A stretch of DNA of 64,000 nucleotides, from positions 23,434 to 87,433 of the forward strand of contig JAUIIV010000005.1 of assembly GCA_030431675.1 (NCBI GenBank). Direction: 5' to 3'. The notes under the pieces were generated by a model that worked only from the letters and a program-made list of their open reading frames with translations, made no database searches and was not told the origin of the DNA. This document shows positions 1 to 8,987 of the stretch, in pieces (position 1 is the stretch's first letter; each line of letters opens with the position of its first letter). The DNA comes from Gammaproteobacteria bacterium (lineage in GTDB: Bacteria > Pseudomonadota > Gammaproteobacteria > UBA6186 > Azoamicaceae). Both the position numbers and the translations under genes were made by a program.

Positions 1-1
1 T

Positions 2-520
2 TTTCAAAACACTCTATTTGGTTGGTTACCAGGTAAACTTACCGATACCATAATAGCGGAACAAGTTGAGCCTATTTTGCCAAAGCTTAAAGAACAACAG
101 GAAAAATTGGCTTTAATTCCGAATATGCTGCAGTATCATGCTCAAGCGGATCCTACAGATGGATTAAGCTCTTCTAGCTTAAACTTACTAGTGACAGCAG
201 CAATGCGTCAAACATTTATTATGCGTACAAAAATTAGCCATGGTTTTAAAGGCAATGCTGAAGCTTTAGCGCAAAGACTATTGCTTGAATGGATGAGAAG
301 CGAAGGATTTCAACAAGTAGAAGATCTTATCCTAACGTACGACAATTCATGTGTAATCCAACGTGCTGCAATGCAAATCCATGTCAAGATAATGGAAAAA
401 GTAGATGAGTATCTCCGCTTCCCTAGTTTGGTACGTTTTGATCCAAGCAGCCATGTGGAGACTACTCCTTCCAGTATCCCACTGCCACGTAGAACTCCAA
501 GCCCAGAGATTAGAGGATAG
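2..520 (+). CDS. Hypothetical protein, 5' end outside window
   Basis: An open frame runs from the first bases of the window to a TAG at 518-520, with no stop upstream, so the gene begins outside. About 172 residues are visible. The visible part is soluble and probably helical: a Gln/Glu/Lys-rich stretch, then a middle segment with spaced hydrophobics, and a Ser/Pro/Arg-rich tail (PSSIPLPRRTPSPEIRG). It has no membrane segment and no motif I recognise. It converges on the Trm112-like gene with one base between stops. The Pro/Ser tail resembles those of other accessory proteins in this window, but a function cannot be assigned. Confidence 0.6.
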   Translation, partial: FQNTLFGWLPGKLTDTIIAEQVEPILPKLKEQQEKLALIPNMLQYHAQADPTDGLSSSSLNLLVTAAMRQTFIMRTKISHGFKGNAEALAQRLLLEWMRSEGFQQVEDLILTYDNSCVIQRAAMQIHVKIMEKVDEYLRFPSLVRFDPSSHVETTPSSIPLPRRTPSPEIRG

Positions 521-521
521 T

Positions 522-713
522 TTATTTAATCTCTGCTAGCTCTTCTTCAGATACATCCCGGGCTTGCTCTTCTAGCATGACCGGGATCCCATTACGAATA
601 GGAAAAGCCATTCTATCGCCACGGCACACTAATTCATCTGCTTCTTTTCGATATATAAGTTTACCTTTACAGATTGGACAAGCAAGGATCTCTAGTAAGT
701 TTTGATCGAGCAT
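522..713 (-). CDS. Trm112/YcaR-like small zinc-ribbon protein
   Basis: A 63-residue protein of the UPF0434/Trm112-like family. It opens with LLEILACPICKGKL, where the CPxCK pair is the family hallmark, and has RNGIPVML in its second half. The second Cys pair of eukaryotic Trm112 is reduced to one Cys (VCRGDRMAFPI). Bacterial members are usually encoded next to lpxK and kdsB, and here the start lies inside the 3' end of lpxK (47-base overlap), so the two are translationally linked. kdsB does not follow. The precise role of bacterial members is poorly known; by homology to Trm112 it may support a methyltransferase. Confidence 0.85.
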   Translation of the reverse strand: MLDQNLLEILACPICKGKLIYRKEADELVCRGDRMAFPIRNGIPVMLEEQARDVSEEELAEIK

Positions 714-1653
714 GTTGTTTCTCCTTCACTAATGCCAAAAATTTTGTTGTGAATTCATGTTGAGGCGCAAATTGCACAACAACATCAATTACATTTAAGT
801 CTAAGCCAAAGTTACTACATTTTACCCAATCTTTGGCAGTAATATAAATTGGATATTGGTCCGCAAACTGCAAGTCCTCACGCATAAAAGCAAAATGATC
901 AGGAAATGCATGCTCAATCACAGTAAAGCCCATTTGTCGTAACGTACTAAAAAAGCGCTGCGGATTGCCAATTCCAGTTACTGCATGCACAGTTTGGCCA
1001 GTCCCATCTATATCTTTCTGCGGGGCCAATACAAAGTCGCAACCATTTTCTAATATAAAATCTACAGTATTGAGTCTAGAGATAGGCTCACGCAAAGGAC
1101 CCATTGGCAAGCAATAACCATTACCGAATTTTGTTTTACAGTCTATAGTTACTACCTCTATATCTCTTGCCATACGATAATGCTGTAAACCATCATCAGC
1201 AATTATTAGATCAACATCATTTTCTAACATCTGCACTGCAGCAACTCTACGTCTGGCAATAACTACTGGCACTCCTGTAGTTTGTGCTAACAGTAACGGC
1301 TCATCACCCACAATAGTGGGATCAGCATCTGGCGTTACACGCACACATTTGCCATCTTGAGAAGCAAAACTCTTATATCCACGGCTTACAATACCTACCC
1401 GGTAGCCATGTTGTTGCAAAAGATTTACTAAGTAGATTACTAGCGGAGTCTTACCAGTACCGCCAACTGTAATATTACCTACCACAATTACCGGCACTGA
1501 TGACTTATAAGCAAAACGCTGATAAATATAGCTACGGATATAGACTACAAATCTAAAGAGCAGAGAAATAGGACACAATAACCAGCCAACAAAAGCAGCA
1601 CGTTGCCAATGCTGCAATAACCAGTTACTAAAGTACTGACTGGAGTTGCGCAT
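667..1653 (-). CDS. lpxK: Tetraacyldisaccharide 4'-kinase LpxK
   Basis: Phosphorylates the 4' position of the lipid A disaccharide precursor at the inner membrane. The N-terminus has a hydrophobic membrane anchor (AFVGWLLCPISLLFRFVVYI), then the P-loop VVVGNITVGGTGKTPLV and the family motifs SRGYKS, VGDEPLLLA and IIADDGLQHYRMARDIEVV. About 328 residues, the normal length. I chose the ATG at 1653; an upstream in-frame start at 1671 would add six residues and overlap msbA further. It overlaps the end of msbA and the start of the Trm112-like gene, so msbA-lpxK-Trm112 look like one transcript. Together they make and flip lipid A, which implies a lipopolysaccharide outer membrane. Confidence 0.95.
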   Translation of the reverse strand: MRNSSQYFSNWLLQHWQRAAFVGWLLCPISLLFRFVVYIRSYIYQRFAYKSSVPVIVVGNITVGGTGKTPLVIYLVNLLQQHGYRVGIVSRGYKSFASQDGKCVRVTPDADPTIVGDEPLLLAQTTGVPVVIARRRVAAVQMLENDVDLIIADDGLQHYRMARDIEVVTIDCKTKFGNGYCLPMGPLREPISRLNTVDFILENGCDFVLAPQKDIDGTGQTVHAVTGIGNPQRFFSTLRQMGFTVIEHAFPDHFAFMREDLQFADQYPIYITAKDWVKCSNFGLDLNVIDVVVQFAPQHEFTTKFLALVKEKQHARSKLTRDPCLSNL

Positions 1654-3364
1654 ATCTACCCTGCTGAGCAATTAACTGTTGGTGAGTGCCAGTCTCTACT
1701 ATTTTGCCGCCATCCATAACAATAATTTTATCTGCGTGCTCAATAGTTGATAGACGATGAGCAATAATTATTGTGATCCTATCTTGTATCAACCTTGTCA
1801 GAGCTTCTTTAATTAAATTCTCTGATTGTGTATCTAACGCTGAGGTAGCCTCGTCCATGATTAATATTGGCGCATCCTTGAGGATAGCTCTAGCAATTGC
1901 CAAACGTTGACGTTGGCCACCTGATAATAAACAGCCATTTTCACCTATCATTGTGTCAAAACCATGTGGTAACTGCTGAATAAAATCAAAAGCATTTGCA
2001 ACCTTAGCTGCATGCTCTATTGCTAGCCTGTCAGGGTTCTGCATACCATAGGCAATATTTTTTGCTACAGTATCGTTGAACAAAATAACCTGTTGAGTCA
2101 TCAGCGCTATTTGCTGGCGCAAATTAATTAGCTCAATAGAAGAAACATTTTGCCCATCGATATATATATTGCCTGCGGATAAATCATAAAATCTAGGAAC
2201 TAATGTCGCCAATGTAGACTTACCACTACCAGAGCCACCAACAATTGCAATGGTCTCACCTTTTTTAACCGTGAATGATACATTATCTAAGATTTTGTTA
2301 TCAGGCTCATCTGGATAGGCAAAAGATACCTGCCTGAATTCTAATGATTTTGGTCTAGTAATAATTTGTTGAGTAGCAATATTTGCTTCTGGTGGAGTAC
2401 CAAGTAAGGCATGAATACTCTCCACTGCAGAAATGCCCTTCTGAAATACATTATTCACTACACTTATCTGCTTCAGAGGCCTGATCATGGCAATCAACAC
2501 CCCTATTAGTCCAAAAACCTTACCTGGAGACAACATTATGCTGTTATGCGTTACTAACAATATAAAGCCAACTAATACTATACCACCTATAGTTTGCATA
2601 ATTGGTGAACTTAAAGCAGAAATTAGAAACGTCTTAAGTTCTTGCTGTCTATTCTCTTCAGTGCTTCTTTGTATACGCGCTAATTCATACTCATTACCTT
2701 GATATAATTTTATTACCTGGTACCCAGTAATAATTTCTGCGGCAACATTAGTAACCTCGCCCATTGTATTTTGTACTCTTGCAGTATAACGACGCATACG
2801 TTTACCAAGATTACGTAATACATATACTATAACTGGTGCGACACAAACTACTATTAAAGTAACGCGCCAACTTATGCTAAACATAACACCTACTAGCACC
2901 ACCGTCGCAACTATACTATTTAGAAATTCACGCACTGAATCTGACACAGCTGTTGATACTTGCTCGGCATCATAATTAATCTTAGAAATTAATGTACCAA
3001 CTGTATTGGATTTATAATAAGACATGGGTACAGTCAATAAATGTGCTAACATCTGTTGGCGATAATCACGCACGACACTACGCCCAACATAACCCATAAA
3101 ATATTTGGCTAAAAATTCACCGCAACCGATAGTAATAAATACACCAATTATAATAAGTGGCATCCGCTCAAGAAAGGTTGGATCTCTATCAATCAAACCA
3201 GAGTCCAAAGTGTACGGAACCACATACTTATATATCGCGCCCTCGGCGGCTCTAGTCATAATTAAGCCAGCTATTGCACAAAATAATGCTTTGCTGTAAC
3301 GACGCGCGTTGTACATAAGCTGCGCGAAAGCTTTCAACATAGGTTGTTTAGTCTTCTTTTTCAT
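1628..3364 (-). CDS. msbA: Lipid A flippase/ABC transporter MsbA
   Basis: Half-size ABC exporter of 578 residues that flips lipid A core across the inner membrane. The first ~320 residues form a six-helix membrane domain. The ATPase domain carries Walker A (GGSGSGKST), Q-loop, signature LSGGQRQRLAIARA, Walker B (ILIMDEATSALD) and the H-loop IIAHRLST. Its 3' end overlaps lpxK by 26 bases, matching the common msbA-lpxK operon. All ATPase motifs are intact. Start ATG at 3364 gives a Lys-rich N-terminus, normal for the family. Confidence 0.95.
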   Translation of the reverse strand: MKKKTKQPMLKAFAQLMYNARRYSKALFCAIAGLIMTRAAEGAIYKYVVPYTLDSGLIDRDPTFLERMPLIIIGVFITIGCGEFLAKYFMGYVGRSVVRDYRQQMLAHLLTVPMSYYKSNTVGTLISKINYDAEQVSTAVSDSVREFLNSIVATVVLVGVMFSISWRVTLIVVCVAPVIVYVLRNLGKRMRRYTARVQNTMGEVTNVAAEIITGYQVIKLYQGNEYELARIQRSTEENRQQELKTFLISALSSPIMQTIGGIVLVGFILLVTHNSIMLSPGKVFGLIGVLIAMIRPLKQISVVNNVFQKGISAVESIHALLGTPPEANIATQQIITRPKSLEFRQVSFAYPDEPDNKILDNVSFTVKKGETIAIVGGSGSGKSTLATLVPRFYDLSAGNIYIDGQNVSSIELINLRQQIALMTQQVILFNDTVAKNIAYGMQNPDRLAIEHAAKVANAFDFIQQLPHGFDTMIGENGCLLSGGQRQRLAIARAILKDAPILIMDEATSALDTQSENLIKEALTRLIQDRITIIIAHRLSTIEHADKIIVMDGGKIVETGTHQQLIAQQGRYAQLQSVL

Positions 3365-3426
3365 GCGCTCATTTTACCTGAAATATAAGTCTATTGCTAA
3401 AAATACACTATATTTCTAATAGTTCA

Positions 3427-5643
3427 CTAACTTTGTATACGCCAAAACTCTCGTCTGGAACCACTTCTATATGTTTTAGGTATTAAACTAGCCAATGATT
3501 CGCCTAAACGTAAACGAATAGCGCCATCCCTATCAGATGCAAAAATTGGTATTCCCCGCTCCATATATCGGTTTATTATCTCAGCTTTGGGGTGTCCGTA
3601 CATATTTTGATATCCAACCGGTATCAATGCTAAAAGTGGATTTACTGCTTCAATAAATTTTGTTGTAGATGAAGTTTTACTTCCATGATGAGGGACTATT
3701 AATACTTCAGCATTAATCGCGCTGCTAGCAATTAATTGTCGCTCACTCAACGCTTCTATATCACCAGTTAATAGTACTCGCTGATTATTGGCCTCCACTA
3801 ACAACACGCAGGATTTATCATTACTTTTTCTATAAACACCACTTGGATGTAACATTGTAAAAAATACCCCATCCCACTCCCAGTGCTGTCCTGCCTTACA
3901 TGGCATTGCTGTTGGAAATTTATTCCCTGCGCTAGTTAAAATTTCTGTATTAGGATAGGCCTGTAATACCTCATGAACTCCCCCACTATGATCTTGATCA
4001 GAATGACTAATAACCAGAGAGTCTATTTTTTTAACCCCCAAGCTACGCACAAAAGGCACTACAACCTGTCGTCCCATACCAACATTACCTACATCGTAAA
4101 CCAAAGTGTGCTGTGCAGTTCTAACTACCGCAGCCATACCTTGCCCTACGTCTAGTAAAGTAAAATCAGCTTGCCTATACGGGATCTGCAGTGGCATATA
4201 TAAAAATAAGGGGGCAAACCCAAAGCATCCCCATGCTCTTCCTGGTATACCTTTAGGAGCAAATAGCCATAGAAAACCAAATAGTGCACAGCCAATGCGT
4301 AAGTAGAGATAATTTGTAGGTAAAGACCAGTTATACACCTGAAAATTATTAAAATACTCAAGTATTGGCCATAACAATTGTAAACTATACTCTGCTACGC
4401 TATGCAAGCCACAGAAACAAAAAGGCAAAACTGCATAGCCAATCCACGGTATAGCCAACATATTAGCAAAAAAACCTACTTGTGAACTTTGTTGAAAGAA
4501 TAAGCATGATATAGGCAAGAGCCCAAGTAGCAACACAAATTGTGCACGCAGCCATAGAGTGAATATGTTGCCTTGTCGTGGTGCGGTAAATGCATACAAT
4601 AAACATCCAACTGCTCCAAAGGATAACCAAAATCCAATGGACAACACTGCAAATGGATCAAGTAATAAAACAGCTATCAGAGCAATACAATAACTGTTTA
4701 TTCTATTAATCTTGCCATATAAAATACTACCACCCAGCCAAATACTAAGCATTATAAGAGCTCGCTGAGTGGGGATGGCAAAGCCAGATAAAGCAGCATA
4801 TACAGTACTAACTAGCAACCCCACAACAGCTACAAAATTTGGGGCACTAATGCTGGTTCTTGTTGCCAACAACCGCCGCCATATAAACCAACATAACAAA
4901 ATAGAAATATTACATATAAAGCCTAAATGCATACCAGAAATTGCCATTAAATGCGCAGTTCCGGTATTTTGCAAGACTTCTCGTTGCTCTTGAGTAATAC
5001 CCTGCTTTATCCCCAGCAATAGTGCTCCGACTATTCCTCCATATTCACCCGAAGCACCAATACGCGCAAACATATATTGTCGCAAGCGATGAATATTCCA
5101 AGTCGTACTTATTAATTTATTATTATCATTATTAGGTACTACCCTACCGAGCGCTGCGATGCGTTGCATAAAGTAGTACTTCTCACGGTCAAATCCGGCA
5201 GGGTTAACCAGATCCCGTGCTTGGCGTAGCTTTAATCGTAATTGCCAAGTATCGCCAGCTTGTAACTTAACCCGTGGCCTATACCAACTTACCCGCACAG
5301 TACGTGCTAGTTCACTCGGCTGCTTAATATCAAATATAAACTTTTGTGTATCTGTAGATGTGTCTTCTACTACACTGGTAATAGTACCCGTTACAGTTAA
5401 TGGCTCCCCCTCCAAACTAGGGGGTAGACGCAGGTGTTGCTGGGCGACAATTTGCTGAGTCATATATGTATAGCCAGCTATACATGCTAGAAGCAACAAT
5501 AACGTAGGATTACGTACAAAAAAATAAATTGCGATGACACTACATAGTAAAACTGTTAACAGCGATACACTAGGGACATATACAAAACATGCACATACTC
5601 CAGTTAGCAGTGCACAAGCAATACTTGGTAAGTTAATATGCAT
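3427..5643 (-). CDS. comEC: DNA internalisation channel ComEC/Rec2
   Basis: Inner-membrane channel for single-stranded DNA uptake in natural transformation. Domains in order: N-terminal helices with a soluble DUF4131-type domain (VTGTITSVVEDTST onwards), a multi-helix competence domain (ALLLGIKQGI, GTAHLMAISGMHLGFI, GFAIPTQRALIML), and a C-terminal metallo-beta-lactamase-like domain with LDVGQGMAAVV, the metal motif SHSDQDHSGG and VPHHGSKTSS. 738 residues, full length. The ATG at 5643-5641 fits the signal-like start; the longer frame uses a TTG. The start codon abuts that of the divergent DUF2062 gene. No other competence genes are in the window. Confidence 0.93.
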   Translation of the reverse strand: MHINLPSIACALLTGVCACFVYVPSVSLLTVLLCSVIAIYFFVRNPTLLLLLACIAGYTYMTQQIVAQQHLRLPPSLEGEPLTVTGTITSVVEDTSTDTQKFIFDIKQPSELARTVRVSWYRPRVKLQAGDTWQLRLKLRQARDLVNPAGFDREKYYFMQRIAALGRVVPNNDNNKLISTTWNIHRLRQYMFARIGASGEYGGIVGALLLGIKQGITQEQREVLQNTGTAHLMAISGMHLGFICNISILLCWFIWRRLLATRTSISAPNFVAVVGLLVSTVYAALSGFAIPTQRALIMLSIWLGGSILYGKINRINSYCIALIAVLLLDPFAVLSIGFWLSFGAVGCLLYAFTAPRQGNIFTLWLRAQFVLLLGLLPISCLFFQQSSQVGFFANMLAIPWIGYAVLPFCFCGLHSVAEYSLQLLWPILEYFNNFQVYNWSLPTNYLYLRIGCALFGFLWLFAPKGIPGRAWGCFGFAPLFLYMPLQIPYRQADFTLLDVGQGMAAVVRTAQHTLVYDVGNVGMGRQVVVPFVRSLGVKKIDSLVISHSDQDHSGGVHEVLQAYPNTEILTSAGNKFPTAMPCKAGQHWEWDGVFFTMLHPSGVYRKSNDKSCVLLVEANNQRVLLTGDIEALSERQLIASSAINAEVLIVPHHGSKTSSTTKFIEAVNPLLALIPVGYQNMYGHPKAEIINRYMERGIPIFASDRDGAIRLRLGESLASLIPKTYRSGSRREFWRIQS

Positions 5644-6141
5644 AAACAAAAAAGCCTAAAACAGTATTATAAAGAATTAAGTCACCACAAATATATCCGC
5701 AAATTTAGTAGTATCATGCGTGATCACAATTTATGGGAATTTAATCGTCACGCAGTAGTATGGGGCTTAACAATAGGGATCATGTGCGCATGGATCCCTA
5801 TGCCGTTTCATACTACTATTGCAGTTACCATTGCGTTAATCGTGGATTGTAACATACCACTTGTAGTAGCTAGCATCTGGTTTGCAAATCCATTATCCAT
5901 GCCTATTATGTATTATCTAGCTTATCGTATTGGTGAAGCTATTTTAGGTCTAAATCCACAAGCAATAGACTTCCATCTTAGTATCAAAGACTTAATAGCA
6001 GCATTTGATGAAGTATGGCAACCGCTACTACTAGGTTGTTTAGTATGCAGCATATGCTGTGGCATTATTACCTATATTATTTGTAATATTTGCTGGTCAA
6101 TACCAAATTTAAGAAACAAGTTTTTAGCAAAGTATCGATAA
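5638..6141 (+). CDS. DUF2062 membrane protein
   Basis: A 167-residue protein of the DUF2062 family. The family signature is visible: DHNLWEFNRHAVVWGLTIGIMCAWIP, a PMPFH turn, then NPLSMPIMYYLAYRIGE. Three or four membrane helices are likely, about residues 40-60, 65-85, 90-105 and 135-155. The family is widespread in proteobacteria and has no firmly known function. It is divergent from comEC, and the two ATGs lie together in the six-base palindrome ATGCAT (5638-5643), so no room remains between them. The N-terminal HHKYIRKFSSIM segment matches the family's usual beginning and supports this start. Confidence 0.85.
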   Translation: MHKQKSLKQYYKELSHHKYIRKFSSIMRDHNLWEFNRHAVVWGLTIGIMCAWIPMPFHTTIAVTIALIVDCNIPLVVASIWFANPLSMPIMYYLAYRIGEAILGLNPQAIDFHLSIKDLIAAFDEVWQPLLLGCLVCSICCGIITYIICNICWSIPNLRNKFLAKYR

Positions 6142-6409
6142 TTGTTTAAATCATCCACGAGTTTAAGGGATGTATAAACGCCTTTTTAAGGTGGATAATT
6201 CAAGCCACTGCTCAATGAAACGGTTAATATCACCCTCATAATACGACTACACGATCAGTAAAATAATCTATAGCGCAGAAATGGTATATTCGACCAAATA
6301 TCAGCTTTCCAGCAAGTCTACCGCTGGATTTCCAGCATTCCAACGGTAGACTTGTTGCTTTTCTTAAAAAATAGGGTTGCACTTAAGGACTAACACAGGA
6401 AATAACAAA
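6142..6409. other. Intergenic stretch, no gene seen
   Basis: No credible reading frame lies between the DUF2062 stop and the ATPase remnant. The only structure seen is the hairpin at 6313-6354. Together with the broken ATPase gene that follows, this looks like decayed accessory DNA. Confidence 0.5.
6313..6354. terminator. Strong hairpin, terminator-like
   Basis: CAAGTCTACCG (6313-6323) pairs perfectly with CGGTAGACTTG (6344-6354). Inside the loop a smaller CTGG/CCAG hairpin can form. TTGCTTTTCTT follows, so it could end transcription arriving from the DUF2062 gene, although the U-run is interrupted. It could also be a small dispersed repeat; no second copy was noticed in this window. Confidence 0.5.
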
Positions 6410-6650
6410 GTGTACTTACATATAACACTCAATATTGATGGCTTATTAGATAGTAAATCTATATTTTTTTTGTACCAGGTCAACTGGTAAGACTTCTTTA
6501 ATTAAATATCAGCTAGAAGAAAATATATGTAAAAAGCTCTATTTAGTTTGTTTTGATCAAAACCATAGAATAATAGATGGTATAGAGATTATTCATTGGC
6601 GTAATTTTATTAAATTATTACAAAACAATACTTGGTTAAGTGCATTTTGA
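6410..6650 (+). pseudogene. Frameshifted remnant of a P-loop ATPase
   Basis: A GTG at 6410, preceded by an AGGA, starts a frame reading VYLHITLNIDGLLDSKSIFF and then breaks at a run of eight T (6464-6471). Removing one T joins it to a second frame reading CTRSTGKTSLIKYQLEEN, a Walker A loop (STGKTS), which ends with TGA at 6648-6650. The joined ~80 residues look like the N-terminus of an AAA/DUF4143-type ATPase (usually about 400 residues), so the gene is both frameshifted and truncated. A full-length member of that type is at 34610-35776, but the two are not obviously close copies. Confidence 0.6.
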
Positions 6651-6914
6651 TCACTCACTGACTGTTTCTTCTTCTACTTTTTCGCCCTGAGATACTTTTA
6701 TGACTGCTCCATCTAAGAATGCCCCATTTTTTTCTAATGCGCGTTGTTTGGCTTCTTCCTCGGCAAATACCACGTAACCATAACCACGGCTACGCACAGT
6801 ATCTTGATCTAACGCTATTTCTGCCTTTACTACGGCACCACAACTAATAAAAAAATTCTTTAGATCTATCTCAGAAATCCATCGCGGAATATTAGTCACT
6901 TTAATTATATGCAT
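6651..6914 (-). CDS. Small RNA-binding protein with one RRM domain
   Basis: An 87-residue single RNA-recognition-motif protein. RNP2 is visible as IIKVTNIP near the N-terminus and RNP1 as RGYGYVVF near residue 47; both carry the aromatic residues that stack on RNA. A short acidic tail (EKVEEETVSE) follows the last strand. I chose the ATG at 6914 because GGAG lies a few bases upstream and the fold begins directly; an in-frame ATG at 6926 is possible. It overlaps the end of lolD, so it is probably co-transcribed with the lolC-lolD operon. The RNA target is unknown. Confidence 0.88.
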   Translation of the reverse strand: MHIIKVTNIPRWISEIDLKNFFISCGAVVKAEIALDQDTVRSRGYGYVVFAEEEAKQRALEKNGAFLDGAVIKVSQGEKVEEETVSE

Positions 6915-7587
6915 TAAGTACTCCATCTTGAAGTTGGTAAATTATATCCATTCTTTGTGCCAGATCCATGTCGTGGGTTACAATCACAAAAGATGTATTA
7001 CTCTTGCGATTAAGGTCGCACATCAACTCGAACGCCATATTAGCATTTTCTTGATCTAAGTTTCCAGTAGGCTCATCTGCTAATACCAAGTCTGGCTCTG
7101 TAACAAGCGAGCGAGCGATGGCCACACGCTGGCGTTCGCCGCCAGATAATTTCGCTGGGCGATGCGAACTGCGTTCGCTGAGCCCAACTGCAGCTAGCAG
7201 CTCTTCTGCTTTGGCTAAAGCCTCTTTAACTGGCCGTTTTGCAATCAACAACGGCATGGCAATATTTTCTAATGCGGTAAATTCTGGCAACAAATGATGC
7301 ATTTGATAAATAAAGCCAACTTCTTGATTACGCAGTAGACCACGCTTGGTTTGATTAAGGGCCATGATATCTTTACCGCTAATCAATACTGTCCCAGAAG
7401 TAGGATTATCCAAGCCACCAAGCAGTTGTAGCATAGTGGTTTTACCTGAGCCAGACTTACCAACTATTGCGATTTGTGATCCAGCCGGGACTTGTAAATT
7501 AATGTCTTGTAAAATTTTTAAACCATGTTTGCCATCTGCAAACGTTTTACTCAGATTACGACATTCTAAAACTATATCTTTACTCAT
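6901..7587 (-). CDS. lolD: Lipoprotein-release ABC ATPase LolD
   Basis: ATPase of the Lol complex that extracts outer-membrane lipoproteins from the inner membrane and passes them to LolA. 228 residues with Walker A (GKSGSGKTT), signature [15 protein letters not shown], Walker B ([12 protein letters not shown]) and switch His ([11 protein letters not shown]). Its start overlaps the 3' end of the membrane-subunit gene by eight bases. Relevant context: DotC, DotD and possibly DotH encoded in this window are lipoproteins that would need this pathway. Confidence 0.95.
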   Translation of the reverse strand: MSKDIVLECRNLSKTFADGKHGLKILQDINLQVPAGSQIAIVGKSGSGKTTMLQLLGGLDNPTSGTVLISGKDIMALNQTKRGLLRNQEVGFIYQMHHLLPEFTALENIAMPLLIAKRPVKEALAKAEELLAAVGLSERSSHRPAKLSGGERQRVAIARSLVTEPDLVLADEPTGNLDQENANMAFELMCDLNRKSNTSFVIVTHDMDLAQRMDIIYQLQDGVLNAYN

Positions 7588-8821
7588 AACGTAAAGCCTC
7601 TGCTGGGGCTACGGTGGCGGCACGCCACGCGGGATAAATAGTCGCCAGTAAACTCATAATTACTGAGAATGAGCATACTAGAACTACATCAGATTGACGT
7701 ATCTGTGAAGGCACAAAGCTAACCAGATAAACGTCCTCTGATACAAACTGTACATTAAGTAGATTCTGAATATATTCGGCAATTGCAGTAACGTTATATG
7801 CTAATAGTAGCCCAAATACTAAGCCTAATAAGGTACCAATCACCCCTATAATCAAACCTTGCGATACAAAAATGCCCATAACGCTACGGGGTGTTGCCCC
7901 CATAGTACGCAGTATTGCAATATCAGAGCGTTTGTCGGTAACCATCATTACCAAACTAGATACTAGATTAAACGCTGCTACTGCAATTATTAAACACAGA
8001 ATGCACCACATTACTACCTTTTCCATATTCAGCGCTTCAAAGAAATTAGCATGCTCAGTAGTCCAATCAACCAACCAATATTTATACTGCAACTGTTTAT
8101 TTAATTCTTGAGCAATTCTAACAGCCTGCATTTCGTCGCTAACTTGCATCTGGATACCAGAGACGCTGTCGTAATATTTAAACATACGCGCAGCATCTGT
8201 AATATTTAAAAAAGCATTGCGATCATCGTAGTGTGTACCTGTATCGTAGATAGCTACTACATTTAGTCTTTTAAACTTAGGCTTCACTCCAGCAATTGTT
8301 GCGCTAGCTTCAGGAATTAAAAAAGTAACCTTGTCACCAACTACCAAGCCTAGATTTTGAGCTAAACTTCTACCTAAAATAACCCCAAATTCACCACTAT
8401 TGAGACTTGCAGCATCACCACTGATTACATTTGTTAAAGGATAAGCTTCATTAGGTATAGTTGGGTCAATACCATGTATAATCGCTGGTTGTGCAGAGCC
8501 GCTTTCTATCAATAAACCTTGTGAGGCAATATATGGAGCAACTGTTTTTACTCTGCTATCTACCTTAACTTGTTCTGCTAATGATGACCAATTTTGTAGT
8601 GGACCATCTAAACCACGCAAAACAATATGCGGAGTAAAGGTCAACATCTTAGCGCGGATCTCTTTATTAAAGCCATTCATCACTGACAAGACCGTAATCA
8701 ACACAGCCACACCCAATGCAATGCCCAACATTGAAGTTAGAGAAATAAACGATATAAAATAGTTGTCTCGCTTTGAGCGAGCATACTTATATCCCACATA
8801 TAGAAAGAAAGGCTTAAACAT
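7580..8821 (-). CDS. lolC: Lipoprotein-release permease, LolC/LolE family (LolF-like)
   Basis: Membrane subunit of the Lol exporter, 413 residues. One N-terminal helix (SFISLTSMLGIALGVAVLITVLSVMNGF) is followed by a periplasmic domain (~50-260) and three C-terminal helices ending in [21 protein letters not shown], a typical MacB/FtsX-like ending. Only one permease gene accompanies lolD, so the transporter is probably of the LolF type, in which one protein serves both LolC and LolE roles, as in many gammaproteobacteria outside the enterics. The start MFKPFFLYVGYKYARSKR at 8821 matches the family; the longer frame begins with a TTG. Confidence 0.9.
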   Translation of the reverse strand: MFKPFFLYVGYKYARSKRDNYFISFISLTSMLGIALGVAVLITVLSVMNGFNKEIRAKMLTFTPHIVLRGLDGPLQNWSSLAEQVKVDSRVKTVAPYIASQGLLIESGSAQPAIIHGIDPTIPNEAYPLTNVISGDAASLNSGEFGVILGRSLAQNLGLVVGDKVTFLIPEASATIAGVKPKFKRLNVVAIYDTGTHYDDRNAFLNITDAARMFKYYDSVSGIQMQVSDEMQAVRIAQELNKQLQYKYWLVDWTTEHANFFEALNMEKVVMWCILCLIIAVAAFNLVSSLVMMVTDKRSDIAILRTMGATPRSVMGIFVSQGLIIGVIGTLLGLVFGLLLAYNVTAIAEYIQNLLNVQFVSEDVYLVSFVPSQIRQSDVVLVCSFSVIMSLLATIYPAWRAATVAPAEALRYE

Positions 8822-8939
8822 ATGAGTATGGTACAATGGATAGCACTTTGAGTAAAAGAGCTTTTAGCACTGACTGTTCAAAAAGAGGACTATTGTTATC
8901 CAAGCGCAGGTAGTAGGCGAGCTTATTTTAGCATTATGC

Positions 8940-8945
8940 TATACT
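8940..8945 (+). promoter_or_regulatory. Extended -10 box before the DAHP-synthase-like gene
   Basis: TGCTATACT contains a TATACT hexamer with the TGN extension, about 43 bases before the ATG at 8988. No good -35 is seen at the right distance, as expected for an extended -10 promoter. Confidence 0.45.
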
Positions 8946-8987
8946 GATTCTCCCACAACAGAAAGATACTGGGCACTATGATCAAAA

